Shown here piece by piece: positions 1-8,733 of a stretch of DNA of 56,185 nucleotides. The number at the start of each line of letters is the position of its first letter. Position 1 is the stretch's first letter. Below the pieces are notes generated by a model, which did not search any database, had not been told where the DNA came from, and saw only the letters and a program-made list of their open reading frames with translations. Both the position numbers and the translations under genes were made by a program. Origin of the DNA: JAZDFC01 sp043808235 (GTDB taxonomy: Bacteria > Bacteroidota > Ignavibacteria > Ignavibacteriales > Melioribacteraceae); the NCBI GenBank assembly GCA_043808235.1, contig JAZDFC010000007.1, positions 1 to 56,185 of the forward strand, written 5' to 3'.

Positions 1-1265
1 TCGCAGTTAACTGTTACATCTACTGTATGAGTCGATTCGTTTCCATCGCTGTCTTTTGTATCATCTGAGCCTTGATCTTTACTTGTTGCATACCATTTTA
101 GTTGATCGCTGCTTGCAAGTACGCCGCCGGTGGTAAAGTTAACGTCGGCTAATTTTACTACATAGGTTCCGTTGGCTAAGCCGGTGAATTGATACAAGCC
201 GTTTGCATCCGTTGTGGTTGTTGCTACAACTGCGTTGCTTTGAATCAATTGAACTACTACACCTTCAATGCCCGGTTCGTTGGTATCTTGAATGCCATCT
301 ACATCTTTATCGTGCCATACATAATCGCCGATGGTGTTTGTGCATGCCCAGTTAACGTCGGCTTCGGCAGAAGCTTGTGCGACAACCGGAGTTGCTAAAA
401 CTAATTTTTGTTTTCCATTGGGTTGTGCAACATGAATATATTTTGTTCCTTGCGGAATAATAGCTGTTGCGACTGCGGTTACTGTGGCGGTATTATCAAT
501 ACCATGTGTAAGTTCAAACAAAGCTTCACCATTTGCATCTGTTGTGCCTTGTAAAACTTGAATTGTCCCATCGGAATTCGTTGTCATTGTAACAGCTACT
601 CCGGGTACCGGAACTCCAACTGTATCATAAACTGTAACGGTGAATTGTGCATTCGTTCCGGAAGGAATTGTTTGAGTTGCTGGAGTAATTACAACAGTTT
701 CTGGAATCTGAACACTGCCAGCATTGGCATCAGTTTCAGCAATAATAGCTAAAGCTCTTGTTTTTACTTCGGTCGGACTTGTGATTGTATTTACATCAAC
801 GCCATCACTATAATGCCAAATAGACAGCTGAACAGAGGCTGCTTCTAATTTTTCTGTTGATGCATGTCCCGTATAAGAATCCCAGGCTTTATGAGGATAT
901 TTTGTGTTCATTATGTAGGTGATGGGAGAAATTGTTGGTCCATCATCTGTGTAGGGTTCGTTCCATGCGAGCGAATGACCGAGGTCTATGCAATAAAATT
1001 TTGCAGCCGAACCATCGATTGTGCCCTTAAACGTACCCGAGAAATATGTAACGCTGCTATTTGTAATCGGATTTGTAAAGGAAACATTTTCTCCTTTATC
1101 CGTTCCGGTTAAAATTGCAGTACTTGCACCTCTATTCGCTGTGCCGCTATTAAATGCAAAATAGCCGACGTTGCGAGTATTTTGTGCATTCAATGTAACA
1201 ACAGAAGACAAAACAAATAAAATTGTTATCACTGCTGTAATTGAAATGGAAATCATTTTTTTCAA
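1..1265 (-). CDS. Secreted thioester-domain / SdrD B-like surface protein, 5' part (runs off left edge)
   Basis: This is the first 421 codons of a large exported protein with no stop before the window edge. A signal peptide covers about residues 1-28 and ends in NAQ. Residues 30-180 look like a TQXA/thioester domain: Cys92 in FYCIDLGH, a YIMNTKYP segment near 117-124, and Gln146 in ASVQLSIWHYSDG. In that family the Cys and Gln side chains form an internal thioester used for covalent adhesion. Residues 187-280 resemble a bacterial Ig-like (Big_1) domain. An SdrD B-like domain opens at about 311 (IGDYVWHDKDVDG). I chose the TTG start at 1265 because GGAGG at 1271-1275 sits 5 nt upstream; the ATG at 1256 would be 14 nt away. 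The C-terminus, and any T9SS sorting domain, is outside the window. The exported nature and domain types are well supported; the thioester is inferred from motifs. Confidence 0.85.
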   Translation of the reverse strand, partial: MKKMISISITAVITILFVLSSVVTLNAQNTRNVGYFAFNSGTANRGASTAILTGTDKGENVSFTNPITNSSVTYFSGTFKGTIDGSAAKFYCIDLGHSLAWNEPYTDDGPTISPITYIMNTKYPHKAWDSYTGHASTEKLEAASVQLSIWHYSDGVDVNTITSPTEVKTRALAIIAETDANAGSVQIPETVVITPATQTIPSGTNAQFTVTVYDTVGVPVPGVAVTMTTNSDGTIQVLQGTTDANGEALFELTHGIDNTATVTAVATAIIPQGTKYIHVAQPNGKQKLVLATPVVAQASAEADVNWACTNTIGDYVWHDKDVDGIQDTNEPGIEGVVVQLIQSNAVVATTTTDANGLYQFTGLANGTYVVKLADVNFTTGGVLASSDQLKWYATSKDQGSDDTKDSDGNESTHTVDVTVNC

Positions 1266-1934
1266 GTTAACCTCCGTTAAATTATGTTTATACACACTTT
1301 CTTCCTTAATTTTTTGCTTATAAGGCAATTCGAGTGCCAGAAAAAACGGCCATTTTAATGCAAAATCGCATCATTTTTAACCCTTCACACCCCGCGTTTT
1401 GTCTCAAAATGATATACTAAAATTGAATTAAGTCATTTAAAGATTGGAGATTGAAAATGAACGCTAAAGCATATGTTTAATTGATTTGGGAAAGTCCCAA
1501 GAATCATAAATCAAATGATTTTTTTATCAACAAAGGAACCATTATACTTTATCCGATTTTCATTAGGGTTATATCCGGATCTGAGATGGTGAGTATTGTT
1601 TAAAAATATCGGGGGGACACTTCTCGCATCCCCCCTATTCAAGGAGTAGTAGCAATTAAGCTACTTTGCCGGGTTTTAGCCACGGCAACTTTTGTTTAAG
1701 TACTTATCCCAATTTTCAATTTGTTTCAAAAAAACATTTTTTGATGAAGAACAATTAAAATGCCAACTTAAAACATCCATTTTCCACCTTAAGAAGCTGT
1801 CGAAAAATCAAGGGTGTTTCATTATGATATAATTTTTACTGAGTGATACACTTTGAGGAAAATTGTAGAGTATGGAAAAGAATGGAGGATTTTTGATTAA
1901 GAGGTGAATTCTCTAACCAAATTTTATCATATTT
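1266..1934. other. Gene-free 669-bp intergenic region with a structured leader
   Basis: I see no coding sequence here on either strand. The stretch lies upstream of the surface-protein gene and downstream of the desulfhydrase-like gene, so it is probably a long 5' leader plus promoter region for the surface protein. Its only clear content is the ribosome-binding site at 1271-1275 and a run of three hairpins at 1611-1688. The remainder is AT-rich sequence without recognised motifs. Confidence 0.6.
1611..1688 (-). ncRNA. Three consecutive perfect hairpins, candidate structured leader RNA
   Basis: Three perfect stems follow each other closely: 7 bp (1611-1617 with 1629-1635, GGGGGGA/TCCCCCC), 6 bp (1648-1653 with 1660-1665, AGTAGC/GCTACT, 6-nt loop) and 6 bp (1666-1671 with 1683-1688, TTGCCG/CGGCAA). 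The second and third stems are directly adjacent and could stack. On the minus strand the array lies about 345 nt before the start of the thioester-domain protein, so a cis-regulatory RNA in its leader is the natural reading. I could not fit it to a riboswitch class that I know. The stems are seen directly; the RNA function and strand are inference. Confidence 0.35.
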
Positions 1935-2876
1935 TCACATAACTTTTGCAACGATGTTTTTCATGCCGAGGTTGCCTTGCAAACCCCCTGTATGAACGGC
2001 AATTATAGTACTTCCATTTTTGAAAAATCCGGTTCGCGCTAAATCAAATATTCCATACATCATTTTGGCCGTGTAAATGTAATCGAGGGGAATATTATTT
2101 GCTCTCTCAAACTCATTAACAAATTCCACAAGCTCGTGGTTAATTTTAGCATATCCGCCAAAATGATAGTCTGTGATAATTGACCAATTGTTACATGATT
2201 TTAAAGTTGCGTCATTCAAAAATTTATTCACTGCATCGCTTAGGAAGTTACCGTTTTTCAAAGCCGAAAATCCCAATGCATTCTGATTTTCTTTTAGACC
2301 TGATATAATCCCGGAAATCGTTCCACCCGTACCCACAGCCGAGCAAATGTAATCAAAATTTATTTCAATGGATTGCGGAATTTCTTTGCATCCTTTTATT
2401 GCAAATTTGTTTGATCCGCCTTCCGGTAAAATGTAAGAACCGGGAAATTGCTTCGCAATTTCACTTATAAAATTCTGCTCGTTTCTATGCCGGTATGTTT
2501 TACGGTTGAGATAATGTAATTCCATACCATTGTCGGCGGCGGACTGTAAAGTTGGATTTAGCGGTGAATATTCTTCCCCTCTAATCATTCCGATCGTTTT
2601 GAATCCAAAAATTTTACCCGCAGCAGCAGTTGCATGGACATGGTTTGAAAATGCCCCGCCGAAAGTAAGAATAGTTTCGTATCCTTCCTTCATCGCCTCG
2701 GCAATATTGTATTTCATTTTAAACCATTTATTGCCGGATATTTTGGGGTGAACCAAATCGATGCGTTTCATATAAAATATGATTTCATCATCAATACCTG
2801 GTAAAACTATTCTTTGTAAGATCGCATTCTTTTCAAAATCGGTATTCAATGGAATCATCTTTTTATTCCGAGTCAA
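1935..2876 (-). CDS. PLP-dependent 1-aminocyclopropane-1-carboxylate deaminase / D-cysteine desulfhydrase family protein
   Basis: The 313-residue product has the length and motifs of the fold-type II PLP enzymes that deaminate ACC or release sulfide from D-cysteine. The probable PLP lysine is in SGNKWFKMKYN (Lys50), followed by TFGGAFSNHVHATAAAG (71-87), the phosphate-binding VGTGGT (181-186) and a C-terminal HTGGLQG. Motifs alone do not tell the two activities apart. The upstream polysaccharide deacetylase gene ends at 2863, so the longest start overlaps it by 14 nt; an ATG at 2858 (Met7) would begin 4 nt after that stop and is equally plausible. The two genes are probably co-transcribed, although no shared pathway is evident. 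No signal peptide is present, so the enzyme is cytoplasmic. Confidence 0.85.
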   Translation of the reverse strand: MTRNKKMIPLNTDFEKNAILQRIVLPGIDDEIIFYMKRIDLVHPKISGNKWFKMKYNIAEAMKEGYETILTFGGAFSNHVHATAAAGKIFGFKTIGMIRGEEYSPLNPTLQSAADNGMELHYLNRKTYRHRNEQNFISEIAKQFPGSYILPEGGSNKFAIKGCKEIPQSIEINFDYICSAVGTGGTISGIISGLKENQNALGFSALKNGNFLSDAVNKFLNDATLKSCNNWSIITDYHFGGYAKINHELVEFVNEFERANNIPLDYIYTAKMMYGIFDLARTGFFKNGSTIIAVHTGGLQGNLGMKNIVAKVM

Positions 2877-3822
2877 TCCCGGATAAATCTAAAATATGTT
2901 TGGGAACGCGCGGTTCGCCTTGAAAAAATTCTTTTGTTTTTCCTGCAGTTAATGCCCATCTATCTATCCAGGAAATTCCCGAAGCCCCGGTAAATGTATC
3001 GCTGGATTTATAGGCGTCGTCTTTCAATGCATCTTCAAGAGTAATGAATTTGTAATCCATGTCAATTATTGTATCGCATAGATCGTCAAACCAATCCGCA
3101 TTTATTTGATTTGCGTGCACAAGCAAAACATGTTTGATATTGCGACCAAACAACTCCAACGATCGCCCTTCGAAATATTCTATCTTGCTTTTCATATACT
3201 CAACATATTCTTCGCCGACTTTCTTTATCAAAGTTGAGTCGCCAGATTTGCACGCCCGCTCATAAGCCACGCAATATATCCATTCGGAGTTATCAATCGT
3301 TACCGGTGCGATGGTATATCCCCTATTTGTTAAAAATGTATTTATCGAATCTCTTTTCCCAAGTGTTCTCCCGGTATGTAAAAAAGGATGGCGGAAGTAT
3401 CTCAACGGGAGATTTCTTTCGACGAGTAATTTCTTAATTGTGTTTTCGCCTCTGACAATATCTTCCTCAAATTCATCAAGCGAAACCTTGTTTGCACTTT
3501 TGTGCGCGAATGTGTGATTACCCAATTCCAATCCCGCATCGAGCCATTGTTTCAGCATATCAACTCTTTCCGGAAGTAGTTCTGTTTCCTCAAAATAAAG
3601 TTTATTTTCATTCACGAATCCAACCGCATGTACTTCAAATAATTTGATGTTCCCAATTATTTTCTCCGTTAAAAGTTTTGCATCTGCTGAATTATACATG
3701 CTCGCATGCGAAAGGGGCAAATCGTCAAATGTAACGGCAATTTCTTTTTGAATCTCCTGGGCAGGTAGAGTTGTAAAAAATATCATTCCGAGAAAAAAAA
3801 CCTTCATTAAAACGTATTTCAT
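2863..3822 (-). CDS. Secreted polysaccharide deacetylase (NodB homology) family protein
   Basis: The 319-residue product starts with a hydrophobic signal peptide (cleavage expected near TTLPAQ, residue 21) and then shows the NodB-type carbohydrate esterase motifs. TFDD at 31-34 supplies the general base and a metal ligand, GNHTFAH at 101-107 supplies the metal-binding HxxxxH pair, and RYFRHPFLHTG at 141-151 matches motif 3. Family members remove N- or O-acetyl groups from peptidoglycan, chitin or xylan. The substrate cannot be read from the sequence. It probably acts in the periplasm or at the cell surface. It overlaps the downstream PLP-enzyme gene and lies 27 nt downstream of the broken amidohydrolase, so the three may form one transcription unit. 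Confidence 0.85.
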   Translation of the reverse strand: MKYVLMKVFFLGMIFFTTLPAQEIQKEIAVTFDDLPLSHASMYNSADAKLLTEKIIGNIKLFEVHAVGFVNENKLYFEETELLPERVDMLKQWLDAGLELGNHTFAHKSANKVSLDEFEEDIVRGENTIKKLLVERNLPLRYFRHPFLHTGRTLGKRDSINTFLTNRGYTIAPVTIDNSEWIYCVAYERACKSGDSTLIKKVGEEYVEYMKSKIEYFEGRSLELFGRNIKHVLLVHANQINADWFDDLCDTIIDMDYKFITLEDALKDDAYKSSDTFTGASGISWIDRWALTAGKTKEFFQGEPRVPKHILDLSGIDSE

Positions 3823-3849
3823 TAAGTGATCTCCATTTTGCTATTAAAT

Positions 3850-5636
3850 TTATTTTCCTTCGGCTTTATACATGATCTTGCCGCCGATGATAGTAAACAA
3901 CACTTTCGTTTTTTTTATTTGATCTTCCGGGCAGTTCAACAAATCATTCGAAAGAACAACTATATCAGCAAGTTTTCCTTTTGTAATCGAACCGAGAATG
4001 TTTTCTTGAAAGGCTGCGTATGCCCCGTTTATTGTATATGATTTCAGCGCTTCCATTCTCGACATCTTTTGATCGGGATAAAATGTCTTTCCGTTTTTTG
4101 CCTTCCTCGTAACCGACGAATAAAAACAATTAATCGGATTTATATCTTCCACGGGCGAGTCTGTACCATTACAAATCAACGCTCCGGAATCAATTAGTTT
4201 TCTCCAAACATAGGCTCCTTCCTTAGCACGTTTCTCGCCAATTCTTCGAGGTACAAATGTCGCATCACTCGTGCAGTGTATGCCTTGCATTGAAGCTATT
4301 ACGCCGAGTTTGCCGAATCTTGGTATATCATTTTTACTTAAATGCTGAGCATGTTCAATTCTCCATCGGCAGTCTTTAAAATCGGGATTTTTATCAAATG
4401 TAAATTCATAAATGTTCATCACTTCGCGGTTGCCTCTGTCGCCAATAGCGTGTGTACACAATTGAAATCCGTTTTTGATCGCAATGTCGGAGGTTTCAAT
4501 CAATTCATCAATCGGGGTAATATTTTGCCCGGAAGATTCGGGCATGTCATCGTATGGTTCCAGCATCCAAGCACCGCGAGAACCAAGCGCTCCGTCAATA
4601 TATTTCTTTATAGCTCGTACCGTAAGATGATCGTTCCCATACCCAATAATTTTGTAGTCTTTGATTTTCTTTTTTAATCTCTCATTAGTTTCGTACAACA
4701 TCACATTTAACCTGACGCCAAGCTTTTCTTCGTCGGTAAGATTTTTATAAACATCCACTTCCTCGAACGTAGAGCCGGCATCATAGAAAGAAGTAATTCC
4801 TTTTGACAGGCATTCGTCAACAGCAAATTTTATTTCTCTTCTGATTTTTTCATCCTTATTTATTTTTGATAATCCATCTAAAAATTTTTGATAAACATTT
4901 GTGATAAGAGTTTCGGCTGTTTCTTGAAACACCCCGATGGGCGCACCAAGACTGTCTTTTATCACTCTGCCACCTGCAGGTTCCGGCGCAGAGGGATCAA
5001 TCTTCGCCAGCTCCATTGCTTTGCATTCGCGAATATTGCATGTCCGCTTGCATGAAAAAGAATCACCGGATTATTTGGCGAAGCATCAGTCAAAAATCTG
5101 TGTATAGGATAACCTTCGACAGACGGTATTGGCGGCGGATCGAATTTTTCTTGATGCCACCCTCTGCCGAGAATCCACTCCCCCGGATTACTTAACTCGG
5201 CTGCTTTTGCTACCATCGCAACAACTTCATCCCAGTTTCTAGCGATAGTTAAATCAAGGATTAATTTTGATTGCCCTACTCCAAGAAAATGTGCATGACT
5301 CTCAAAAAATCCCGGCATTACAAATTTACCATCGAGGTCAATAGTTTCGGTGGAATCGCCAATAAAATTTTCAATTTCCTCGTTACTGCCGACAAACAAA
5401 ATTTTATCGCCTTTAATTGCTATCGCTTGAGCATTGGGAATTGAATCATCAATCGTAATAATATTCCCATTCTTTAAAATTAAGTCCGCCATATTTTCCT
5501 CTCTCGTCCCGTTACACGAAACAAATAAAACTATCGCAACCAAATAAACCGCAACCTGTGCGACTTTGCGGCTCCGCGGTATTCTGTTTTTAATTATCAA
5601 ATTCTCCTCTCTCGTTTTTTGATAAAGACAAATCAC
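3850..5636 (-). pseudogene. YtcJ-like amidohydrolase lipoprotein, split by a single frameshift
   Basis: Two overlapping frames together encode one complete amidohydrolase_3 (YtcJ-like) protein of about 595 residues. The N-terminal piece (5636-4962) has a lipoprotein-like signal ending at Cys41 (LFVSC), the strand DLILKNGNIITID and the metal-binding ESHAHF (His114, His116). The C-terminal piece (5016-3850) carries THAIGDRGN, RIEHAQH and NGTDSPVED. Reading must change frame at 5017-5019, where the natural Asn-Ala-Lys-Ala-Met-Glu-Leu continuation has lost one base, most simply a G. Everything else is intact, so this may be a recent mutation or a sequencing error rather than an old pseudogene. 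Family members hydrolyse amide or related bonds with bound metals; the substrate is unknown. Confidence 0.8.
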
Positions 5637-5656
5637 TTTTTATTTACAAGTTTAAC

Positions 5657-5922
5657 TCATGTTAAAATAATCAATCTGCTAACAAAAGTAATTGCTGAAA
5701 ATGTTTCATTCAACAATATCCACGCGGTAAAACTATAACGACCGGTTCAGTATAAAGAAAGGCGTCCACTTTTGAAGAAGACATTTCTGTGAGAGCTTGC
5801 GCCCATAGTACATAAGCAATCCCGGTACAAAACAAACCAAGAAAAATTTTGATTGGCGGCTTCAGTTTAATTGACTCTTATTGTGCAGAAACGAAAGAAG
5901 CTCCCCATATAAATACGGCAGT
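5657..5922 (-). pseudogene. Decayed EamA/DMT-family transporter remnant
   Basis: The gap between the amidohydrolase and the GNAT gene holds fragments of an EamA permease. Reading on the minus strand, TAVFIWGASFVSAQ (5922-5881) matches the first membrane segment and runs into an in-frame TAA at 5880-5878. The same frame continues with FLGLFCTGIAYVLWAQAL and SSSKVDAFLYTEPVVIVL (to about 5710), typical of the second EamA repeat. A frameshift then leads to AWILLNETFSAITFVSRLII, the usual last helices, ending at 5657. Roughly 200 residues between the first and second pieces are missing. The remnant therefore carries an internal deletion, a nonsense codon and a frameshift. Identification is by motif reading only, but the order of pieces is right for the family. 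Confidence 0.65.
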
Positions 5923-5973
5923 ATGTAGTTACACTGGAATTAATATTGAATTATATCTATAAAAAAAATAGAT

Positions 5974-5981
5974 TATCTTTG
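5974..5981 (+). promoter_or_regulatory. Candidate Bacteroidota-type -7 promoter element (TAnnTTTG)
   Basis: TATCTTTG matches the established Bacteroidota -7 consensus TAnnTTTG and lies 49 nt before the ATG of the GNAT gene at 6031. A TTG at 5946-5948 could serve as the -33 element, but its 25-nt spacing is a little longer than usual. A similar element precedes the glycogen synthase gene. Confidence 0.4.
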
Positions 5982-6030
5982 CAATAAATTTTACGATGTT
6001 TTATTTTAAATCCTAAACCAACGGGAATAA

Positions 6031-7152
6031 ATGAGCGTAGAAATTAAAAAAGTGAGCAGTGGACGGGAATTGAATAAGTTTATCAAGTTTCCATTTAAGT
6101 TATATTCGAAGAATAAATATTGGGTGCCTCCTTTACTTCTTGAAGAGAAAAAGATTTTTAGAAAAGACAAAAATCCGGCTTTCGATTTTTGTGAAGCCGC
6201 TTTCTGGCTTGCTTACAAAGACGGGAAAATTGTTGGCAGAATAGGCGGTATAATTAATAAACGATACAACGAATTACTCAATAAGAATATCGCCCGCTTT
6301 GGTTTTGTAGAATTTATTGATGACGAAGAGGTATCCTCAAAATTGATTCAAACAGTGGAAGAGTGGAGCAGAAAACAAGGAGCCACATCAATACACGGAC
6401 CTCTTGGTTTTACAGACATGGATCCGGAGGGAATGCTGATTGAAGGATTTAACGAACTTGCTACAATTGCTACGATTTATAATTATCCATACTATCCCGC
6501 ACACATCGAAAAACTCGGCTACACTAAAGACAACGACTGGGTTGAGTTTGAGCTTATCCCGAAAAATGAGATCCCGGAGAAGGTTGAACGGATTGCAAAA
6601 ATTTCTTATCAGAGATACCATTTAAAAAAACTTGAGGCGAAAAAGCCAAAGGATCTTCTTCCGTATGCCCACGATGTTTTTCACGTTTTGAACGAATCGT
6701 ACAAGAACATTTATGGATTTGTGCAATTAACGAAAAAACAGATTGACGGTTACGTAAAGCAATATTTTGGGTTTATCAAACCGGACTTTGTGCCTATAAT
6801 TCTAAACGAAAAAAATGAAGTGGTGGCTTTCGGAATTACAATGCCGTCTTTATCTCTTGCATTTCAGAAAGCTTGCGGCAGATTGTTTCCATTAGGATTT
6901 ATACATGTTCTCCGTGCGATGAAAAAAAATGATCGAGCTGATTTATACTTAACCGGCGTTCGACCGGACTATCAAGATAAAGGCGTTAATGCAATTCTAA
7001 TTTACGAGATGAATAAAATATTCCCTCAAAACAACATAACGCGAGTCGAATCCAATCCGGAAATGGAAACAAACGCAAAAGTCCAGGCACAGTGGCGTTT
7101 TTACGAAGGACGGCAGCATAAAAGAAGAAGATGTTTTATAAAGGAATTATAA
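6031..7152 (+). CDS. GNAT-superfamily acyltransferase, paralogue of the ceramide-synthase candidate
   Basis: The 373-residue protein has a long N-terminal domain (YWVPPLLLEEKKIF, WLAYKDGKIVGRIGGI) and a C-terminal GNAT-like acyl-CoA site (LTGVRPDYQDKGVNAIL, around 307-323). It aligns along its whole length with the 373-residue product at 45263: YWVPxLL, KDNPxF, LAYKxxxxVGRI, GFFEFIxDxEV and xxEGF recur in order. That relative sits directly downstream of a serine palmitoyltransferase gene, so this copy may also N-acylate a long-chain base or another lipid amine. No signal peptide is present. It stands apart from any sphingolipid gene, followed 54 nt later by a glutamine amidotransferase. The GNAT fold is fairly sure; the substrate is inference. 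Confidence 0.75.
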   Translation: MSVEIKKVSSGRELNKFIKFPFKLYSKNKYWVPPLLLEEKKIFRKDKNPAFDFCEAAFWLAYKDGKIVGRIGGIINKRYNELLNKNIARFGFVEFIDDEEVSSKLIQTVEEWSRKQGATSIHGPLGFTDMDPEGMLIEGFNELATIATIYNYPYYPAHIEKLGYTKDNDWVEFELIPKNEIPEKVERIAKISYQRYHLKKLEAKKPKDLLPYAHDVFHVLNESYKNIYGFVQLTKKQIDGYVKQYFGFIKPDFVPIILNEKNEVVAFGITMPSLSLAFQKACGRLFPLGFIHVLRAMKKNDRADLYLTGVRPDYQDKGVNAILIYEMNKIFPQNNITRVESNPEMETNAKVQAQWRFYEGRQHKRRRCFIKEL

Positions 7153-7154
7153 CA

Positions 7155-7183
7155 GCAGGCAGTTTGCATCTGGCAGATTGCAG
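7155..7183 (+). repeat. 29-bp GCAGGCAG word repeat, copy 1
   Basis: The 29-bp block starts GCAGGCAGTTTGCATCTGG and ends ATTGCAG. A second copy at 41714-41742 starts GCAGGCAGCAAGCAGTCGG and ends CTTGCAG; about 22 of 29 positions agree. Both copies lie just upstream of a plus-strand gene. Confidence 0.55.
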
Positions 7184-7206
7184 TATAACTTCCAATTAAG
7201 CATTCT

Positions 7207-7944
7207 ATGAAAAAAGAAATTTTAATACTTAAAAATATTTCTCGCGAAGGGCCCGGGCTTATCGAAGATGTTTTGATCGAATCAGGTTTAGCCTATTCGG
7301 TTATTGACCTCTCAGAAAATCACTCTCTCTCCTCATTACAAAATTACAATGCAATCATTGTGCTGGGCGGACCTGACAGCGCAAATGATACGAGCAGTAA
7401 AATTCTTGAGGAATTAAAGCTGATTCGCCGCGCGATCAATTTAAATATCCCTTATCTTGGAATTTGCCTTGGTATGCAGATGCTTGTAAAAGCCGTTGGC
7501 GGAAAGGTTGTAAAAAATCCCGTTAAGGAGGTTGGTTTTAGTAACGCTGATGGCGATCCATATACGATAGAATTAACCCAGGATGGAATGTTTGATCCGC
7601 TGTTTGCTAACCTTAAAAACAGTTTCAATGTTTTTCAACTTCACGGCGAAACCGTTATTCCGACAAATGAAATTAATGTTCTGGCAACGGGAAAGCATTG
7701 TGTTAATCAAGTTATCAAGCTTGGTACCAATGCATATGGAATTCAATGTCATTTTGAATTAACAGAAGATTTACTAAATGTATGGACGAAAGAGGACGAT
7801 GATCTAAAACTGTTGGATAGAGTAGAGCTGATAACTAATCTTAATGAAATGAAAAGTGAGTATACATCAACCGGGAAGCAGTTAATAAAAAACTTTTTAA
7901 AGATTGTAGGTTATGAATTAAATATTCCTTCCGATAGCTATTAG
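7207..7944 (+). CDS. Class I glutamine amidotransferase (GMP-synthase-like, stand-alone)
   Basis: The 245-residue protein is a stand-alone class I glutaminase domain. The nucleophile elbow GICLGMQ (85-91) puts Cys87 in the catalytic position, and His182 and Glu184 in QCHFE complete the triad; VLGGPDSAND (52-61) matches the conserved oxyanion-side loop. Family members hydrolyse glutamine and pass ammonia to a synthase, or act on gamma-glutamyl compounds. No synthase partner is adjacent, so the acceptor is unknown. It is too divergent and lacks the neighbour expected for pabA, although pabB in this window has no pabA beside it. Its last 27 nt overlap the end of truA on the opposite strand. Confidence 0.8.
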   Translation: MKKEILILKNISREGPGLIEDVLIESGLAYSVIDLSENHSLSSLQNYNAIIVLGGPDSANDTSSKILEELKLIRRAINLNIPYLGICLGMQMLVKAVGGKVVKNPVKEVGFSNADGDPYTIELTQDGMFDPLFANLKNSFNVFQLHGETVIPTNEINVLATGKHCVNQVIKLGTNAYGIQCHFELTEDLLNVWTKEDDDLKLLDRVELITNLNEMKSEYTSTGKQLIKNFLKIVGYELNIPSDSY

Positions 7945-8727
7945 GGACACAAGCTCGCTATTTAGTTTTTCGTTTTTATACAAAACTTTTTCAAGGAACA
8001 ATCCCGAAGGCGGCGCAGTGTATTTTGCCGGAGTTGGAGATTTGTGTTCAAGAAAGTAAACTAAATCTTTTGCTTCAAGTTTGCCTCTGCCAATCTCAAC
8101 AAGAACTCCGACCATCCTGCGGACCTGTTTCCACAAAAAATGCGAACCCATGATACGGATTAAAATCAAATCGCCGTCTTCTTTCAACTGTAAATCTTCA
8201 ATCAGAACCTTCGTAGATTTTTCCTCCCCGGCTGCCGGCGAGGCAGGACTGTCTTTGTCGGCAAAGGAAACAAAATCGTGCATCCCTATAAAATGTTTCG
8301 AGGCTTTCTCCATTTTTGTGAAATCAAGTTTATCCTTTATCCACCAAACAAACGGTTTCCCGAATGCCGTGCGCCGTCTCGAAATTTGATAAAGATAAAT
8401 CCTGCTTGTCGCATCGTAACGTGCATGGAATTTCGGATGCGCTTTTTCCACCTCTATAATGTTGATATCGGCAGGCAGTACATCATTCATTTTCACCCGT
8501 ATTATTTCCGGCGCGAGCATAGTTTTTACTTCGAGATGAGCAACCTGGCAAAGCGCATGTACGCCGGCATCTGTTCTGCCCGAGCCGTAAATTTCTATAC
8601 GCTCGCCGTTAAATATTTTTTCGGCAGCTTCATACAATTTACCTTGAATGCTTTTGGCATCTCGCTGCATCTGCCACCCGCTGTAACGGGTTCCGTCGTA
8701 TTCGATGAAGAGTTTTAATCGGGACAT
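7918..8727 (-). CDS. truA: tRNA pseudouridine(38-40) synthase TruA
   Basis: The 269-residue protein isomerises uridines 38-40 in the anticodon arm of tRNAs. It opens with the characteristic LFIEYDGTRYSGWQMQ and has the catalytic motif GRTDAGVHA at 50-58, with Asp53 as the catalytic aspartate. Length is normal for the bacterial enzyme. A short insertion rich in Ser/Pro/Ala (DKDSPASPAAGEEK) lies in the second half. The 3' end overlaps the convergent glutamine amidotransferase gene by 27 nt. The gene directly upstream on the same strand, 6 nt away, is the RhuM-Fic gene, which looks like an accessory insertion beside a core gene. Confidence 0.95.
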   Translation of the reverse strand: MSRLKLFIEYDGTRYSGWQMQRDAKSIQGKLYEAAEKIFNGERIEIYGSGRTDAGVHALCQVAHLEVKTMLAPEIIRVKMNDVLPADINIIEVEKAHPKFHARYDATSRIYLYQISRRRTAFGKPFVWWIKDKLDFTKMEKASKHFIGMHDFVSFADKDSPASPAAGEEKSTKVLIEDLQLKEDGDLILIRIMGSHFLWKQVRRMVGVLVEIGRGKLEAKDLVYFLEHKSPTPAKYTAPPSGLFLEKVLYKNEKLNSELVSLIAIGRNI

Positions 8728-8733
8728 ATATTT

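Noticed and set aside
189..1112. Plus-strand open frames of 64-82 codons rich in Cys, Asn and Ile
   Set aside because: They are antisense shadows of the large thioester-domain protein, which has a signal peptide, clear domains and a good ribosome-binding site.
1611..1688. Match to the c-di-GMP-I (GEMM) riboswitch
   Set aside because: Some words such as GCCACGG and CCGGGTT recall it, but the order and the conserved ACGCAAAGC segment are missing on both strands.
3826..4041. Plus-strand frame near the start of the deacetylase region
   Set aside because: It is antisense to the amidohydrolase coding sequence and carries no motif.
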